NCBI GenBank assembly: GCA_050633105.1
Contig: JBOEFW010000043.1
Span: 62,001-126,000, forward strand
Length of the DNA: 64,000 nucleotides
Direction of reading: 5' to 3'
Source of the DNA: Aureispira sp050633105
GTDB taxonomy: Bacteria > Bacteroidota > Bacteroidia > Chitinophagales > Saprospiraceae
In this document: piece by piece, positions 35,410 to 44,523 of the stretch
Numbering within the stretch: the first letter of the stretch is position 1
Layout of the letters: the number at the start of each line of letters is the position of its first letter
Program-made: the position numbers and the translations under genes
Notes under the pieces: generated by a model
Database searches by the model: none
Seen by the model: only the letters and a program-made list of their open reading frames with translations
Told to the model about the DNA's origin: nothing

Positions 35410-35840
35410 AATTAAATAAGTTTAATAGTTTGATTGAATAGTTTAATGCAATATGAGGTAGCTAGTACAAACTAGATTTGCACCATTCAAAGTAAACCTT
35501 TCGTGGGGGAAGACGAATGAGGAATACTGCTAAAAACTAGGTGGGTTACAACTTATTTATCATGAATCTTTGCAGCATTCCATACTAATGTACAAAAAAA
35601 CTAAAAGAAGACACACTTAGAGACGAAAGAAGTTTTTAATACTTTGTATTTTTATAGATCTTCCTTAATCTATAAAAACATAAAACAAGCTTTTAAGGAA
35701 GCTTTGTCTCAACTAATGGTAGATGGAAGCCTTTTTAAGAATACCTTTATGAAAAAGTCAATTTTTTTTAAGGCAAACTGCATTAAAGTTAAAAATGCAA
35801 ATATGAATCATAATTTTGTTATTATCACGCTATAATGCGT
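35410..35840. other. intergenic, no clear gene
   Basis: This AT-rich stretch includes a 63-codon frame (35644-35835) with Lys/Phe/Asn-rich composition that I do not consider coding. It should hold the promoter of the collar/adhesin pair on the minus strand. Confidence 0.35.
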
Positions 35841-35884
35841 AAGCAGAATTTGTCGCACAATTAGAGGAAGGCCCTTTTAATCAG

Positions 35885-36223
35885 GTGGTCGATTATCTCT
35901 ATTATAAGCCAGCAGTGAAGCTTCTTAAAAAGGCCATTGGTTCACCTCATTTTAAGTTGTTGGTACCATTTGAATTAGAAAAGCACGGTCTTGGAATTGA
36001 AGAGGTAGAAGGTTGGGAGGATCCTGTTTTCTGGAAAGGGAAGAGAACAACAGTTGTTTTTGTAGAAGCTTTAGAAGCCTTTGGTAAAGCACTTCCTCGT
36101 TTGATGGAAGAGGAAGATTGGATGTCTTATGAAAAAACATTTCAAACTTTTTTGAAAAAGGTACAAAACCTCCTTGAAAAAGAAGAGGTGAAATACCTCA
36201 CGTTTTATAATCTCTATAATTAA
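35885..36223 (+). CDS. hypothetical protein, possibly N-terminally truncated
   Basis: This helical protein of 112 residues from GTG 35885 has a protein-like composition (VDYLYYKPAVKLLKKAIGSP, LVPFELEKHGLGIEEVEGWE, TFQTFLKKVQNLLEKEEVKY). The open frame continues upstream to a stop at about 35838 (AEFVAQLEEGPFNQ) without any ATG, which suggests that the beginning has been lost or that GTG is the start. Family not recognised. Confidence 0.45.
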   Translation: MVDYLYYKPAVKLLKKAIGSPHFKLLVPFELEKHGLGIEEVEGWEDPVFWKGKRTTVVFVEALEAFGKALPRLMEEEDWMSYEKTFQTFLKKVQNLLEKEEVKYLTFYNLYN

Positions 36224-36446
36224 GAAGGCCAAAAGAGTTGTTAAAAAATACTTATCTTATGAGTTCTTTCCCACCATCTTTTGAAAAAAAGCATCTATAA
36301 AATAAGAGGGCCTATTAAGCTTTTATTCTCTACCAATTTTAAGCAAGGACGAGTTGTGTTATTCAAAAATTGAAGTCTTTGAAGGAAAGGGATGACCAAG
36401 CCTGTGTCTTTGGTAGTTATAAAAATAATATCTGCTCATAAAAGTT

Positions 36447-36477
36447 GGTTTAAAATAGCTAAAATTGGCTATCTTAG
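36447..36477 (+). promoter_or_regulatory. possible Bacteroidota-type promoter
   Basis: TATCTTAG (36470-36477) resembles the TAnnTTTG -7 box, with TTGG about 21 bases upstream. It lies 27 bases before the ATG of the PorE-like gene. Confidence 0.35.
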
Positions 36478-36503
36478 CGAGAAGGTATCAAATAAAAAAC
36501 ATT

Positions 36504-38354
36504 ATGAAAGTTATACTAATCCTTTGTTCCTTTTTACTCTTGAGTATCAACAGCTATGCTCAACGTATGCAATTTCTTAAACAAGGAAATACATTCTATA
36601 AAGAAGGAGAATATATTAAAGCTATTGAGCAATACGAAAAGCTCTGGAGTTCTACGGCAGGCGCTAAATTATTAGGCGTGGATGCTAAAATGAATTTAGC
36701 CAACGCTTATCGCGTTATGGACCAGCCCTTCAAGGCGAAAGATTTGTATCAAGAAGTAATGCAATATGGAGGCGACCGTATTTCTATTTATTTAGAATAT
36801 GGAAAGGTTTTAATGTCTTTAGGGCGTTATGATGAAGCCATTGAGCAGTTTAAATTATATGCTCAAAAAGACGAGACATCAACAGAACCTGCTGAACTAA
36901 TCGAACGGGCTCGAAATATTGAAACAATTGAACCCTTATATGCCCAAGTGACAGTATCCGAACAAGCAGAGGTGAATAAAAAAGATACCCGCCAAGTTGG
37001 TATTACTTATTATGGTGATGGGGTTGTTTTTGCGTCTGATGAATTGGATAGCCGTGCAGAAGGTTTTCGCAGCAAGAGTTATCTTAATATGCGTGTCAGT
37101 GGGGTGAATATAGACGGGGACTTAAAAACTTCTGAAAAATTTTCTCCTACCTTGAATAGTGATGAACGCCATGATGGCCCTGCTACTTTTTCAAGAGATG
37201 GTTTGCATATTTTCTATTCTCAAAGTGCCACTACCAGAGATGGAAAAAACGTCTTGCAAATTTGGTCCTCTTCTTACAGGAGTGGAGCTTGGACAGAGCC
37301 ACGCCCCTTAGAATTTATGAGCCAAGGAAGTAATTATACCCATCCTAGTTTATCAGCAGATGGTCGTACACTGTATTTCGCTTCTGATATGAAGGGCAGT
37401 TTTGGTGGATTAGATGTTTGGATGTCTAATTATGAGAGTGGAAGCTGGACGTATCCAATCAATTTAGGGAAGGATATTAATACCTCTAAAGATGACGCGT
37501 GGCCCTTTATCCATCCTGATGGAGATTTATACTACTCTTCTAAAGGACACCCTGGTTATGGCAGTTATGATATTTTCCGTACCCGTCCATTAGGAAATGG
37601 AGTAGACTGGTTACCGATTGAGAACTTGGGACAGCCTTTTAATTCTTCTTTTAATGATGTGTCTTTTATTTTATCAGATGACCAGACACAAGGTTTTTTT
37701 GCTTCGAACAGCAGTAAAAGTTATGCCATTACGAAGTATGAGATTGTTAGTGCAGAACGACAAGAGTTACCTGAAGGAGTAAAACCTCGAACTAGTCCAA
37801 CGATTATTGCAGGACGTCGTCACCCTGTTTTGGTTAATGATGATATCCCAGAACGCCCAGTAGATATGCCTATGGATACGTACATAGAAATGTTAGACTC
37901 TTTGGCAGAGAAAGGGGTAATCACACTTCCAACACCTGATAATAGCTCTGTTGTTGAAGGAGACCCTTTACCAGAAGAAAATCCAGGAGAAAGCCCTGTA
38001 GCGAGTATTGGTGCGGAGGACCCTGTGCCTACTACTAAGAACAATACAGGAGTGAGTTCGGCTTATACAGACAAAGAAAGCTTAGTCTTGGTTGTGGTGC
38101 TAAAAGTAACTGATGTGGCGAATTCTCGTCCTCTATCAGGAGCTAAAGTAATTGTACGAAATAAATTCACACAGGCACAAGAAGAATTTTCTGTGGATGA
38201 GCGAGGAGAAGTAGAAGTAAGTTTGAAGCCCGATCAAAAATACAGCTTAATTGGTGTGAGCGAAGGCTACCAAGAAAGCAGTTTGCCTGTTTCTACAATG
38301 GGGGTTGTCAATTCTGACAGAGTACAAGCGAATTTACCACTAGCAAAGCAGTAA
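36504..38354 (+). CDS. TPR / PD40 propeller / CRD protein, PorE-like
   Basis: This 616-residue secreted protein has a signal peptide (KVILILCSFLLLSINSYAQ), an N-terminal TPR region (about 20-150), a WD40-like PD40 propeller (about 160-420: TLYFASDMKGSFGGLDVWMS, DGDLYYSSKGHPGYGSYDIF), a Pro/Asp-rich linker and a C-terminal carboxypeptidase-regulatory-like domain (about 530-616: SRPLSGAKVIVRNKFTQAQE). The order TPR-propeller-CRD is that of PorE-type T9SS/envelope proteins, but the OmpA-like peptidoglycan-binding domain expected at the end is missing. It is probably envelope-associated. ATG 36504 starts the signal peptide. Confidence 0.75.
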   Translation: MKVILILCSFLLLSINSYAQRMQFLKQGNTFYKEGEYIKAIEQYEKLWSSTAGAKLLGVDAKMNLANAYRVMDQPFKAKDLYQEVMQYGGDRISIYLEYGKVLMSLGRYDEAIEQFKLYAQKDETSTEPAELIERARNIETIEPLYAQVTVSEQAEVNKKDTRQVGITYYGDGVVFASDELDSRAEGFRSKSYLNMRVSGVNIDGDLKTSEKFSPTLNSDERHDGPATFSRDGLHIFYSQSATTRDGKNVLQIWSSSYRSGAWTEPRPLEFMSQGSNYTHPSLSADGRTLYFASDMKGSFGGLDVWMSNYESGSWTYPINLGKDINTSKDDAWPFIHPDGDLYYSSKGHPGYGSYDIFRTRPLGNGVDWLPIENLGQPFNSSFNDVSFILSDDQTQGFFASNSSKSYAITKYEIVSAERQELPEGVKPRTSPTIIAGRRHPVLVNDDIPERPVDMPMDTYIEMLDSLAEKGVITLPTPDNSSVVEGDPLPEENPGESPVASIGAEDPVPTTKNNTGVSSAYTDKESLVLVVVLKVTDVANSRPLSGAKVIVRNKFTQAQEEFSVDERGEVEVSLKPDQKYSLIGVSEGYQESSLPVSTMGVVNSDRVQANLPLAKQ

Positions 38355-38387
38355 GCGCCAGAAGCTAGATTTTCTATAAAAAACAAG

Positions 38388-38435
38388 AGTCCACACCGTG
38401 CTGATAATCAGTTTTCTGTGTGGGCTTTCTTTTTG
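38388..38435 (+). terminator. terminator after the PorE-like gene
   Basis: AGTCCACAC pairs with GTGTGGGCT (one G-T pair) around a 21-base loop, followed by TTCTTTTTG, 34 bases after the stop. Confidence 0.65.
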
Positions 38436-39176
38436 TAGTAGAAAAAAAATGAAAAAAAAGACACTTTTTTTTTCTTTGCCCCAACCCTTTTTATATAGCA
38501 AGCGTTTTTAATAGTACAGACCGAAACAAACCGTTTTACTGTTGAATAAAAGGCAATTGCGGAAATTAAGGCAGCCGCATTTTGACAGCGCTGAAAAACC
38601 ATAACACTTCATTACGACCAAAAAATTAGTTATGGTTTTTCTCCTCTGTTAATTGTAACCAAGGAGCTAACGCTCCCTTATAAATAAAACAACGATTTAT
38701 TTGCAACATACTTACTTTGCAGCTTGGGCCAATAGCCAACATAACGAATAGCATATAACGACTGCTAGTTGTGCTAGTAACCAATAGCCGCTAAAAATTC
38801 AAATTAGTTGTATTAATAACCTTCTTGAGAGAAGGTGTTAAACACAACATAGGGTACAAGGGGACAGCAAACTTGCTGTCCTTTTTACGTTTACGTTATT
38901 TTGACAAACTAATTTAGAGGGCATCGCAACGCTTTTTGACTGACAGACGTTTAATAGACAGAATGGTTCCACTCCCACAGGAGCCACCACTTGATTTTTC
39001 ATGGTACAACACCACACTATAGATTCTATCTCTACGTCATTTTTTATCTTTTATCCCCAGCTAGTCTTGTACTCTAAAGCAAAAGTAGGTTGCTTTTTGT
39101 ACCTTAGCTCTATATAGGATGGCACTTTCGAGAAATGAAAGTATCCACCAAGGGTGTTAAATTTATAACCTATAAT
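38436..39176. other. 740-base non-coding region
   Basis: I find no coding frame. It contains a hairpin AAAACCATAAC/GTTATGGTTTT (about 38594-38637), several smaller stems, and a strong terminator-like hairpin at 38862-38886. The last 100 bases should carry the porZ promoter. Confidence 0.45.
38720..38886 (+). ncRNA. candidate small RNA ending in a terminator
   Basis: The hairpin GGACAGCAAACTTGCTGTCC followed by TTTTT (38862-38886) is a good intrinsic terminator with no gene for 500 bases upstream. The DNA before it carries short stems (GCTAGTTGTGCTAG, CTTCTTGAGAGAAG). The 5' end is a guess; no known RNA family is recognised. Confidence 0.25.
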
Positions 39177-41414
39177 ATGATGAATCTAAGAATAGTATGT
39201 ATGGTAGTATTGGGAGCTTGTTTCCTGAATCATGCTTTGAAGGCACAAAACAGTGTAGTTGCTTTAGGAGAATGGCGTTCTCATTTGGCGTATGAAAATA
39301 TACAAGTGGTAACAGAGAGCGAAGATGCTGTCTTTTTTGGTTCAGAACAATCTGTGCTCAAAATTTATAAAGAAGACCAATCCGTACAGCACCTCAACAA
39401 AGTCTCTGGGTTGAGTGATATGCGCATCAAGACTTTAGCTTATGACAAAGATAGAAAGGTCTTAATTGTTGCTTACACCAATGGTAACCTTGATTTGTTG
39501 TACGATGATGGAACAGTAACTAACCTATCAGCAATCTTTACCAACAATAATATTATAGGGGATAAGTCCATCAATAATATTTATACAGATTCAGAGAACA
39601 TTTATTTCTCTTGCTCTTTTGGATTGACGGTTTATAACTTTGAATTAGATGCGTTTATTCAAACAACCTTTACACCAGTAGCGGTAACGGGGTGTACTAA
39701 ATTGGCGGATACTTTATTTATGTCAACCAAGCAAGCGCTTTATAAAGGGGTTGTTGATGGTCGAAATCTATTAGACTTTAGTCTTTGGGATCGCCAAGAT
39801 AATTTAGATGGACTCTTTAGCTCCTATGAATCCAGCGGCTTGATTCGTTTTAATGATAAGGTCTATGCTGATGTGGAAGGTGTCTTTTATTATTATGATA
39901 AAGATACAGAACTTTGGCGTTTAGTAGAGGGCTTTGATGTCGCAGGAAATGCTCCTTTTACACGTTGGGAGCCTAGTGGTAATGGTGATTTTATTAAGAA
40001 TTATAGTTTTTCCTTGTCTTATGATGAAACAAAATTATTGATTGCTACCCGCAGTCAAAAGTATTATCAGATGGATTTTGATGAAAACATGTCTACCGAT
40101 TTTTATCCAGGTGCTTGGCGAATCAGGGACTTAGTTTTGGATCAAGATGGAATTATGTGGGCGGCGGATCAAGGAGGTATGCACCGAAATGGGCAAGGTA
40201 TTGTTACGAATTCTCCTAAGCGTTCTAATGTAGCAGATTTACATGTAGATAAGGAAGGCACCTTATGGGTAGCTTCTGCAAAGTACAATACTATTTTTGC
40301 TGTTTTTGATCAATCTGGTTTTTCTAGTTACAAAGATGGAGAATGGAAGGTGTATACGAACCAAGACTATCCCATATTAGATACCTTTTGGGATGCGATT
40401 CGTATTACTAGTAGTCCTATCAGCAATAAAATTTATGTCAGTTCTTTTATGAGTGGCTTTTTGGAGTTGAACCCTGAAACAGAGGAGATCAAAACATACG
40501 ACCAGTATACCCCAGATGCTCCATTACAAGGGGTGAATGGTGATGGTGCTCGAACACGTATTCAAGGAATTACAACAGATCCAGCGGGCAATGTTTGGAT
40601 GACAACCACTCAAACCTCCAACTATTCTTTAGTTGTACAACGTCCTGATGGTTCTTGGAAAGGCTTTCCAAATAGTGTGGTTAACAATGAAACGATTCTA
40701 CAGGATTTAGTTGTAGATAAGAATGGCTATAAATGGGTGAAGCATATCACAGGAAATGTTACTGTTTTTGACAGTGGGGATTTGGATGACGATACGGATA
40801 ATCGATCGATACAGCTCAGTCCTAATAATAGTAATCTGCCTAATATTAATGTAGAGTGCTTAGCTGCTGACAACAAAGGGGTTATTTGGGTAGGAACAAC
40901 AGATGGTGTTGTGATCTTTAACTGCTCAGGAACGGTGTTTGATGGAGGATGTCAAGGCAATCGTCTAGTGATTAATCCAGATGATTTTAACGGCTTTTTA
41001 TTAGAAGGGGAAACTGTTTTATCTATTGCCGTTGATGGTGCGAACCGAAAATGGATTGGAACTAAAAATGGGTTGTTTTTACTTTCAGCAGATGGCTATG
41101 AAGAATTGGCTTATTTGACAGCGGATAACAGCCCATTGTTTGATGATGAAATAACAGACTTGGCCTTTGATGGCAAAAGTGGTTACTTATATATTGCTAC
41201 AGGAATTGGCATTCAATCCATTCGTACAGAATCTACGACAGGACAACGTCGGATGAACAAGCAAAATGTAACAGTCTTTCCGCATCCTGTAGAACCCGAT
41301 TATACGGGGCCAATCGCTATTTCTAATTTAGCTGATTTGGCAAATGTACGAATTACTGATATCAGTGGACGGTTGGTTTATGAAACAACAGCCTTGGGCG
41401 GACAAGCGATCTAG
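39177..41414 (+). CDS. porZ: PorZ-like T9SS component, cut by an in-frame amber codon
   Basis: This 745-residue protein has a signal peptide (NLRIVCMVVLGACFLNHALK, ending AQ) and an N-terminal beta-propeller opening ALGEWRSHLAYENIQVVTES...KVSGLSD, characteristic of PorZ. More propeller blades follow (e.g. VIWVGTTDGVVIF, RKWIGTKNGLFLL), then a T9SS type A C-terminal domain from about VFPHPVEPDYTGPIAI. In Porphyromonas, PorZ is a surface T9SS protein that delivers anionic LPS to the sortase. Here TAG (41412-41414) follows GGQAI; the same frame continues NGTDYNGRRAQSGVYLVFVA...LFLN to TAA at 41525, restoring a normal domain if TAG were TGG. ATG 39180 is equally possible. Confidence 0.8.
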   Translation: MMNLRIVCMVVLGACFLNHALKAQNSVVALGEWRSHLAYENIQVVTESEDAVFFGSEQSVLKIYKEDQSVQHLNKVSGLSDMRIKTLAYDKDRKVLIVAYTNGNLDLLYDDGTVTNLSAIFTNNNIIGDKSINNIYTDSENIYFSCSFGLTVYNFELDAFIQTTFTPVAVTGCTKLADTLFMSTKQALYKGVVDGRNLLDFSLWDRQDNLDGLFSSYESSGLIRFNDKVYADVEGVFYYYDKDTELWRLVEGFDVAGNAPFTRWEPSGNGDFIKNYSFSLSYDETKLLIATRSQKYYQMDFDENMSTDFYPGAWRIRDLVLDQDGIMWAADQGGMHRNGQGIVTNSPKRSNVADLHVDKEGTLWVASAKYNTIFAVFDQSGFSSYKDGEWKVYTNQDYPILDTFWDAIRITSSPISNKIYVSSFMSGFLELNPETEEIKTYDQYTPDAPLQGVNGDGARTRIQGITTDPAGNVWMTTTQTSNYSLVVQRPDGSWKGFPNSVVNNETILQDLVVDKNGYKWVKHITGNVTVFDSGDLDDDTDNRSIQLSPNNSNLPNINVECLAADNKGVIWVGTTDGVVIFNCSGTVFDGGCQGNRLVINPDDFNGFLLEGETVLSIAVDGANRKWIGTKNGLFLLSADGYEELAYLTADNSPLFDDEITDLAFDGKSGYLYIATGIGIQSIRTESTTGQRRMNKQNVTVFPHPVEPDYTGPIAISNLADLANVRITDISGRLVYETTALGGQAI

Positions 41415-41525
41415 AATGGTACAGATTACAACGGTCGTCGTGCTCAATCAGGTGTCTATTTGGTTTTTGTCGCCAACGAAGAAGGGACTCAAAAAGGGGT
41501 TTGTAAAATATTGTTCCTCAATTAA
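41415..41525 (+). pseudogene. detached last 36 codons of porZ
   Basis: In frame with porZ, this encodes NGTDYNGRRAQSGVYLVFVA followed by 16 more residues ending in LFLN. These are the expected final strands of a T9SS type A domain. They are separated only by one TAG codon where family members usually have Trp (W-N/D-G). Confidence 0.8.
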
Positions 41526-41554
41526 ACAACATTTTTCATCGTAGATAAATGTTC

Positions 41555-41601
41555 ATAACAGCACCAAGCAAGATACTTTTGCTTGGTGCTGTTATTTTTT
41601 T
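41555..41601 (+). terminator. terminator after porZ
   Basis: A 17-base stem ATAACAGCACCAAGCAA / TTGCTTGGTGCTGTTAT is followed by TTTTTT. It lies 30 bases beyond the second stop (41525), which suggests the transcript runs through the amber codon. Confidence 0.9.
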
Positions 41602-41657
41602 AGAATATAATACCCGATATTACCAACAGTATCTATTCCTAATCTATTGCTGCGCCT

Positions 41658-43082
41658 GTGCTGTTCAATTCTCTACCTTTTATTGGTTTTTTCTTATGCT
41701 TTTTTGCTGTTTGGTGGTGGGCCAAACGACAAGATCAAAGTCGTTGGGTAACCTTAGTGGTGTTTTCTTTCCTGTTTTATGGCGCTTGGGATTGGCGATT
41801 CTTATTGTTGTTGATCTTTAGCGGAAGTATAGATTATTGGGCAGGTTTACAAATGGAGCAACAGCCCAAGTGCCGAAAATTATACCTCTATCTTTCCTTA
41901 ATAGGAAATTTGGGTAGTTTGGCAATCTTTAAATACAGCCAATTAGTTGCTCATTTCTTGGATGATTGTGGAGCACTGGTTGGATTGGAGTGGGATTTGT
42001 ATGCCCGTTTGCCTGCTTTTTCGTTGATTTTGCCTGTAGGGATTAGTTTCTACACGTTTCAATCTATGAGTTATACCTTAGATATTTATCGCAAAGAACT
42101 GCGCCCCATTCGCAACGTATGGCACTTCTTTGCGTATCTCTCCTTGTTTCCACAATTGGTAGCAGGCCCTATTTTGAGGGCCAAAGATTTGTTGTATCAA
42201 TTGCAACAAGATCGCCCTGTTTCTTATCAAGGGATATGGTTTGGTTTACGTTTAATGGCGTATGGATTTTTTCAAAAAATGGTCATCGCGGATAATTTAG
42301 CTCCTTTTATCAATCAGGCTTTTGGCAACATACATCAACCCATGGTGTATTGGTATTGGTGGTTGGTTTTATTGGGGTTTGCTTTTCAGATTTATTTTGA
42401 TTTTGCAGGCTACAGTGCGATTGCTAGAGGGGTCGCGAGATTGATGGGGTATCGTTTTCGCCTTAATTTTGATCATCCCTATCACGCGCGATCTTTGCAA
42501 GATTTTTGGAGGCGTTGGCATGTTTCGCTTTCTACTTGGTTTCGCGATTATGTGTACCGCCCCTTAGGCGGGAATCGAGTAGCTCGTTGGAAGCTTTATA
42601 GGAATTTATGGATTACTTTTTTATTGTCGGCCTTGTGGCATGGCCCTGCTTATCATTATTTGTTGTGGGGAGTGGTGCATGGGCTTGGAGTGAGCTTAGA
42701 ACGCTGGACGCGTTGGCCACAACGTTTAGCGGCGTATCCTTGGGCAAGTTGGTTGGCTTGGCCATTGGTTTGGCTACAAGTGTTGTTAGCTTGGCTCTTT
42801 TTTAGAGTGAATCATTGGTCGGAGGTTGGCGTAATTGGACAACAGTTATTTGCTTTTGATGCTGTAATAGAAGCGCCCCAATTGTTATACTATTTTGATG
42901 GTTTAATGGTGCTCTTATTGGCAATTAGTATAGAGTTGTGGTATTACGCCAAACGACAATCGCCCTTGCTGCGCCGATGGACACGACAGCCTCTTTATGA
43001 TAGTTTAACTATGGGGATTTTAATTGCTGCTTGTATTTATTTTAGAGGCCCTGCTTCTGATTTTGTTTATTTTCAATTCTAA
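41658..43082 (+). CDS. MBOAT-family membrane O-acyltransferase
   Basis: This 474-residue multi-pass protein of the AlgI/DltB type has about ten hydrophobic helices, LPVGISFYTFQSMSYTLDIY, FPQLVAGPILRA, FDFAGYSAIARGVARLMGY, LQDFWRRWHVSLSTWFRDYV and LLSALWHGPAYHYLLWG, whose His is the expected catalytic residue. It moves acyl groups (often acetyl) across the membrane to extracellular polymers. The start is GTG 41658: MLFNSLPFI is the normal family opening and no ATG is suitably placed. The next gene, 5 bases downstream, encodes the SGNH partner typical for such systems. Confidence 0.93.
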   Translation: MLFNSLPFIGFFLCFFAVWWWAKRQDQSRWVTLVVFSFLFYGAWDWRFLLLLIFSGSIDYWAGLQMEQQPKCRKLYLYLSLIGNLGSLAIFKYSQLVAHFLDDCGALVGLEWDLYARLPAFSLILPVGISFYTFQSMSYTLDIYRKELRPIRNVWHFFAYLSLFPQLVAGPILRAKDLLYQLQQDRPVSYQGIWFGLRLMAYGFFQKMVIADNLAPFINQAFGNIHQPMVYWYWWLVLLGFAFQIYFDFAGYSAIARGVARLMGYRFRLNFDHPYHARSLQDFWRRWHVSLSTWFRDYVYRPLGGNRVARWKLYRNLWITFLLSALWHGPAYHYLLWGVVHGLGVSLERWTRWPQRLAAYPWASWLAWPLVWLQVLLAWLFFRVNHWSEVGVIGQQLFAFDAVIEAPQLLYYFDGLMVLLLAISIELWYYAKRQSPLLRRWTRQPLYDSLTMGILIAACIYFRGPASDFVYFQF

Positions 43083-43087
43083 AACCT

Positions 43088-44458
43088 ATGGAATCCTACC
43101 AACAACGATTACTTTGGGCGGGAGGGTTTACCCTTCTTACATTGGCTTTTGGGGGGTGGATGCTCCCCAAACAGCCTGCTTCTTCGATGGGCAGTGATTG
43201 GTTTTGGAGTAATAAGGCTCACCCAGCTCGTCAATTTGAGGTATTAGCGGTGGGCGATTCGCGAATTTATCGGGGGTTTAGTCCAACTGATTTTAAGGCG
43301 ACTTATGCTCCTGATAGTGCCTTATCTGTTTTTAATTTTGGTTTTTCTTCTGCGGGGTTAGATACAGGCTTTTTGAAAGCAGCAACCTTATTATTGGACA
43401 CGACAGCAACCACGCCTATTATTTTGCTAGGAATTACGACCTCTAGTTTGGCGGATGAAAATGCCGTGAATCGGCATTTCTGGCAAGAACAAAATCGATC
43501 TTCGGCCAATGTCTGGCAACGCAAAAATATCAACCCCTACTTAACTTTTTTTGATCCAACAAGCCCCAATACCTTGCGCAATCATTGGCAAGGCGCTCGC
43601 CAAGGGTATTATCAAAAGCATGAAAACAATGGCTGGATTGCTTCTGATAAGCAACCTCATACCCCTTGGGAAAGCTATGCGCATGTCCAACAAACCTACC
43701 CAAATGTCCTGTTTAGTTTGGGCTTTCGCCAACGCTTATTACAGCAAATTGGAACATGGCAAGAACAAGGCATTCAAGTAGTGGCTTTTCGTCCACCTGC
43801 GGCCCCTCATTTAGAGGCGATAGAAATGTTGCCTAGTTATTACCCAGAAACGGCGATCAAAGCAGAAATTGAAGCACTAGGAGGAATTTGGGTTGATTTC
43901 CCTAATCGAGAACAATACCAGACTTATGATGGCAACCATTTGGTAGAGGCTTCTGCACGGCAATGGTCCAAAGATTTGGGCACCTTATTGCGGCAAGCGT
44001 TCCAAAAAAAGACCCAACGTCGTCTTATTTGGCAACAGCAAGAAGGTTTTGAGACGTCCACTTTGGCGACCATTATAGAAGAAAAAACAGCTCCAACAGG
44101 AAACAAAGTGCAAGCCGTAGCAGCCAAAAGTTTTTCCCACACCCTTACCTATGAATTGGATGCGCTTCCTTTTGAGCATTTGGAATTGACGGCTGCGATA
44201 CAGGCGCGTTTCCCTAAGGATACCTTGTTAACAGGGGCGGCCTTGGTTCTTTCTGTAGAGAATGCAGAAGGAATGTTATTGTGGGAAGGGCATAGCTTGG
44301 TGGAACACATGGTGGCGCCTTTGACTTGGACCAAACTACAATTGTCTATTCCTTATCACCACCAAAAAGCAGGAGCTTTGCTCAAGGTTTATGTTTGGAA
44401 TAACCGTGAAGAACTTCTTCTTTTAGATGATTTAAGACTTGAAATCTCTACGAGATGA
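43088..44458 (+). CDS. SGNH-type protein with C-terminal beta module
   Basis: This 456-residue protein has an N-terminal membrane anchor (about 8-27), then an SGNH-like domain with VLAVGDSRIYRG (Ser58) and the distal YDGNHL (Asp281, His284), the usual catalytic Asp-His pair. It belongs with the preceding MBOAT protein: such pairs pass an acyl group through the membrane enzyme to an extracytoplasmic SGNH transferase. The C-terminal 120 residues (about 335-456) form a beta-rich segment ending LLKVYVWNNREELLLLDDLR, which resembles the end of the GT39 protein at 48874-50826. The acceptor is unknown. Confidence 0.75.
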   Translation: MESYQQRLLWAGGFTLLTLAFGGWMLPKQPASSMGSDWFWSNKAHPARQFEVLAVGDSRIYRGFSPTDFKATYAPDSALSVFNFGFSSAGLDTGFLKAATLLLDTTATTPIILLGITTSSLADENAVNRHFWQEQNRSSANVWQRKNINPYLTFFDPTSPNTLRNHWQGARQGYYQKHENNGWIASDKQPHTPWESYAHVQQTYPNVLFSLGFRQRLLQQIGTWQEQGIQVVAFRPPAAPHLEAIEMLPSYYPETAIKAEIEALGGIWVDFPNREQYQTYDGNHLVEASARQWSKDLGTLLRQAFQKKTQRRLIWQQQEGFETSTLATIIEEKTAPTGNKVQAVAAKSFSHTLTYELDALPFEHLELTAAIQARFPKDTLLTGAALVLSVENAEGMLLWEGHSLVEHMVAPLTWTKLQLSIPYHHQKAGALLKVYVWNNREELLLLDDLRLEISTR

Positions 44459-44523
44459 AAGAAGTAAGCATTTCTTCTTATTTTTATAACCAATCATTTT
44501 TTAAGTAAAAACAGACTATACCC

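Noticed and set aside
35644..35835. Plus-strand frame of 63 codons.
   Set aside because: Composition typical of chance frames in AT-rich DNA; no motif.
5852..41414. Four in-frame TAG codons (5852, 15639, about 19696, 41412) suggested TAG might be recoded as an amino acid.
   Set aside because: TAG is the natural stop of several intact genes here (9191, 10523, 24093, 25881, 27354), and three of the four cases are clear remnants.
41549..41821. Separate small gene overlapping the start of the MBOAT gene.
   Set aside because: It crosses the porZ terminator and overlaps the MBOAT frame, whose GTG start gives the standard family N-terminus.
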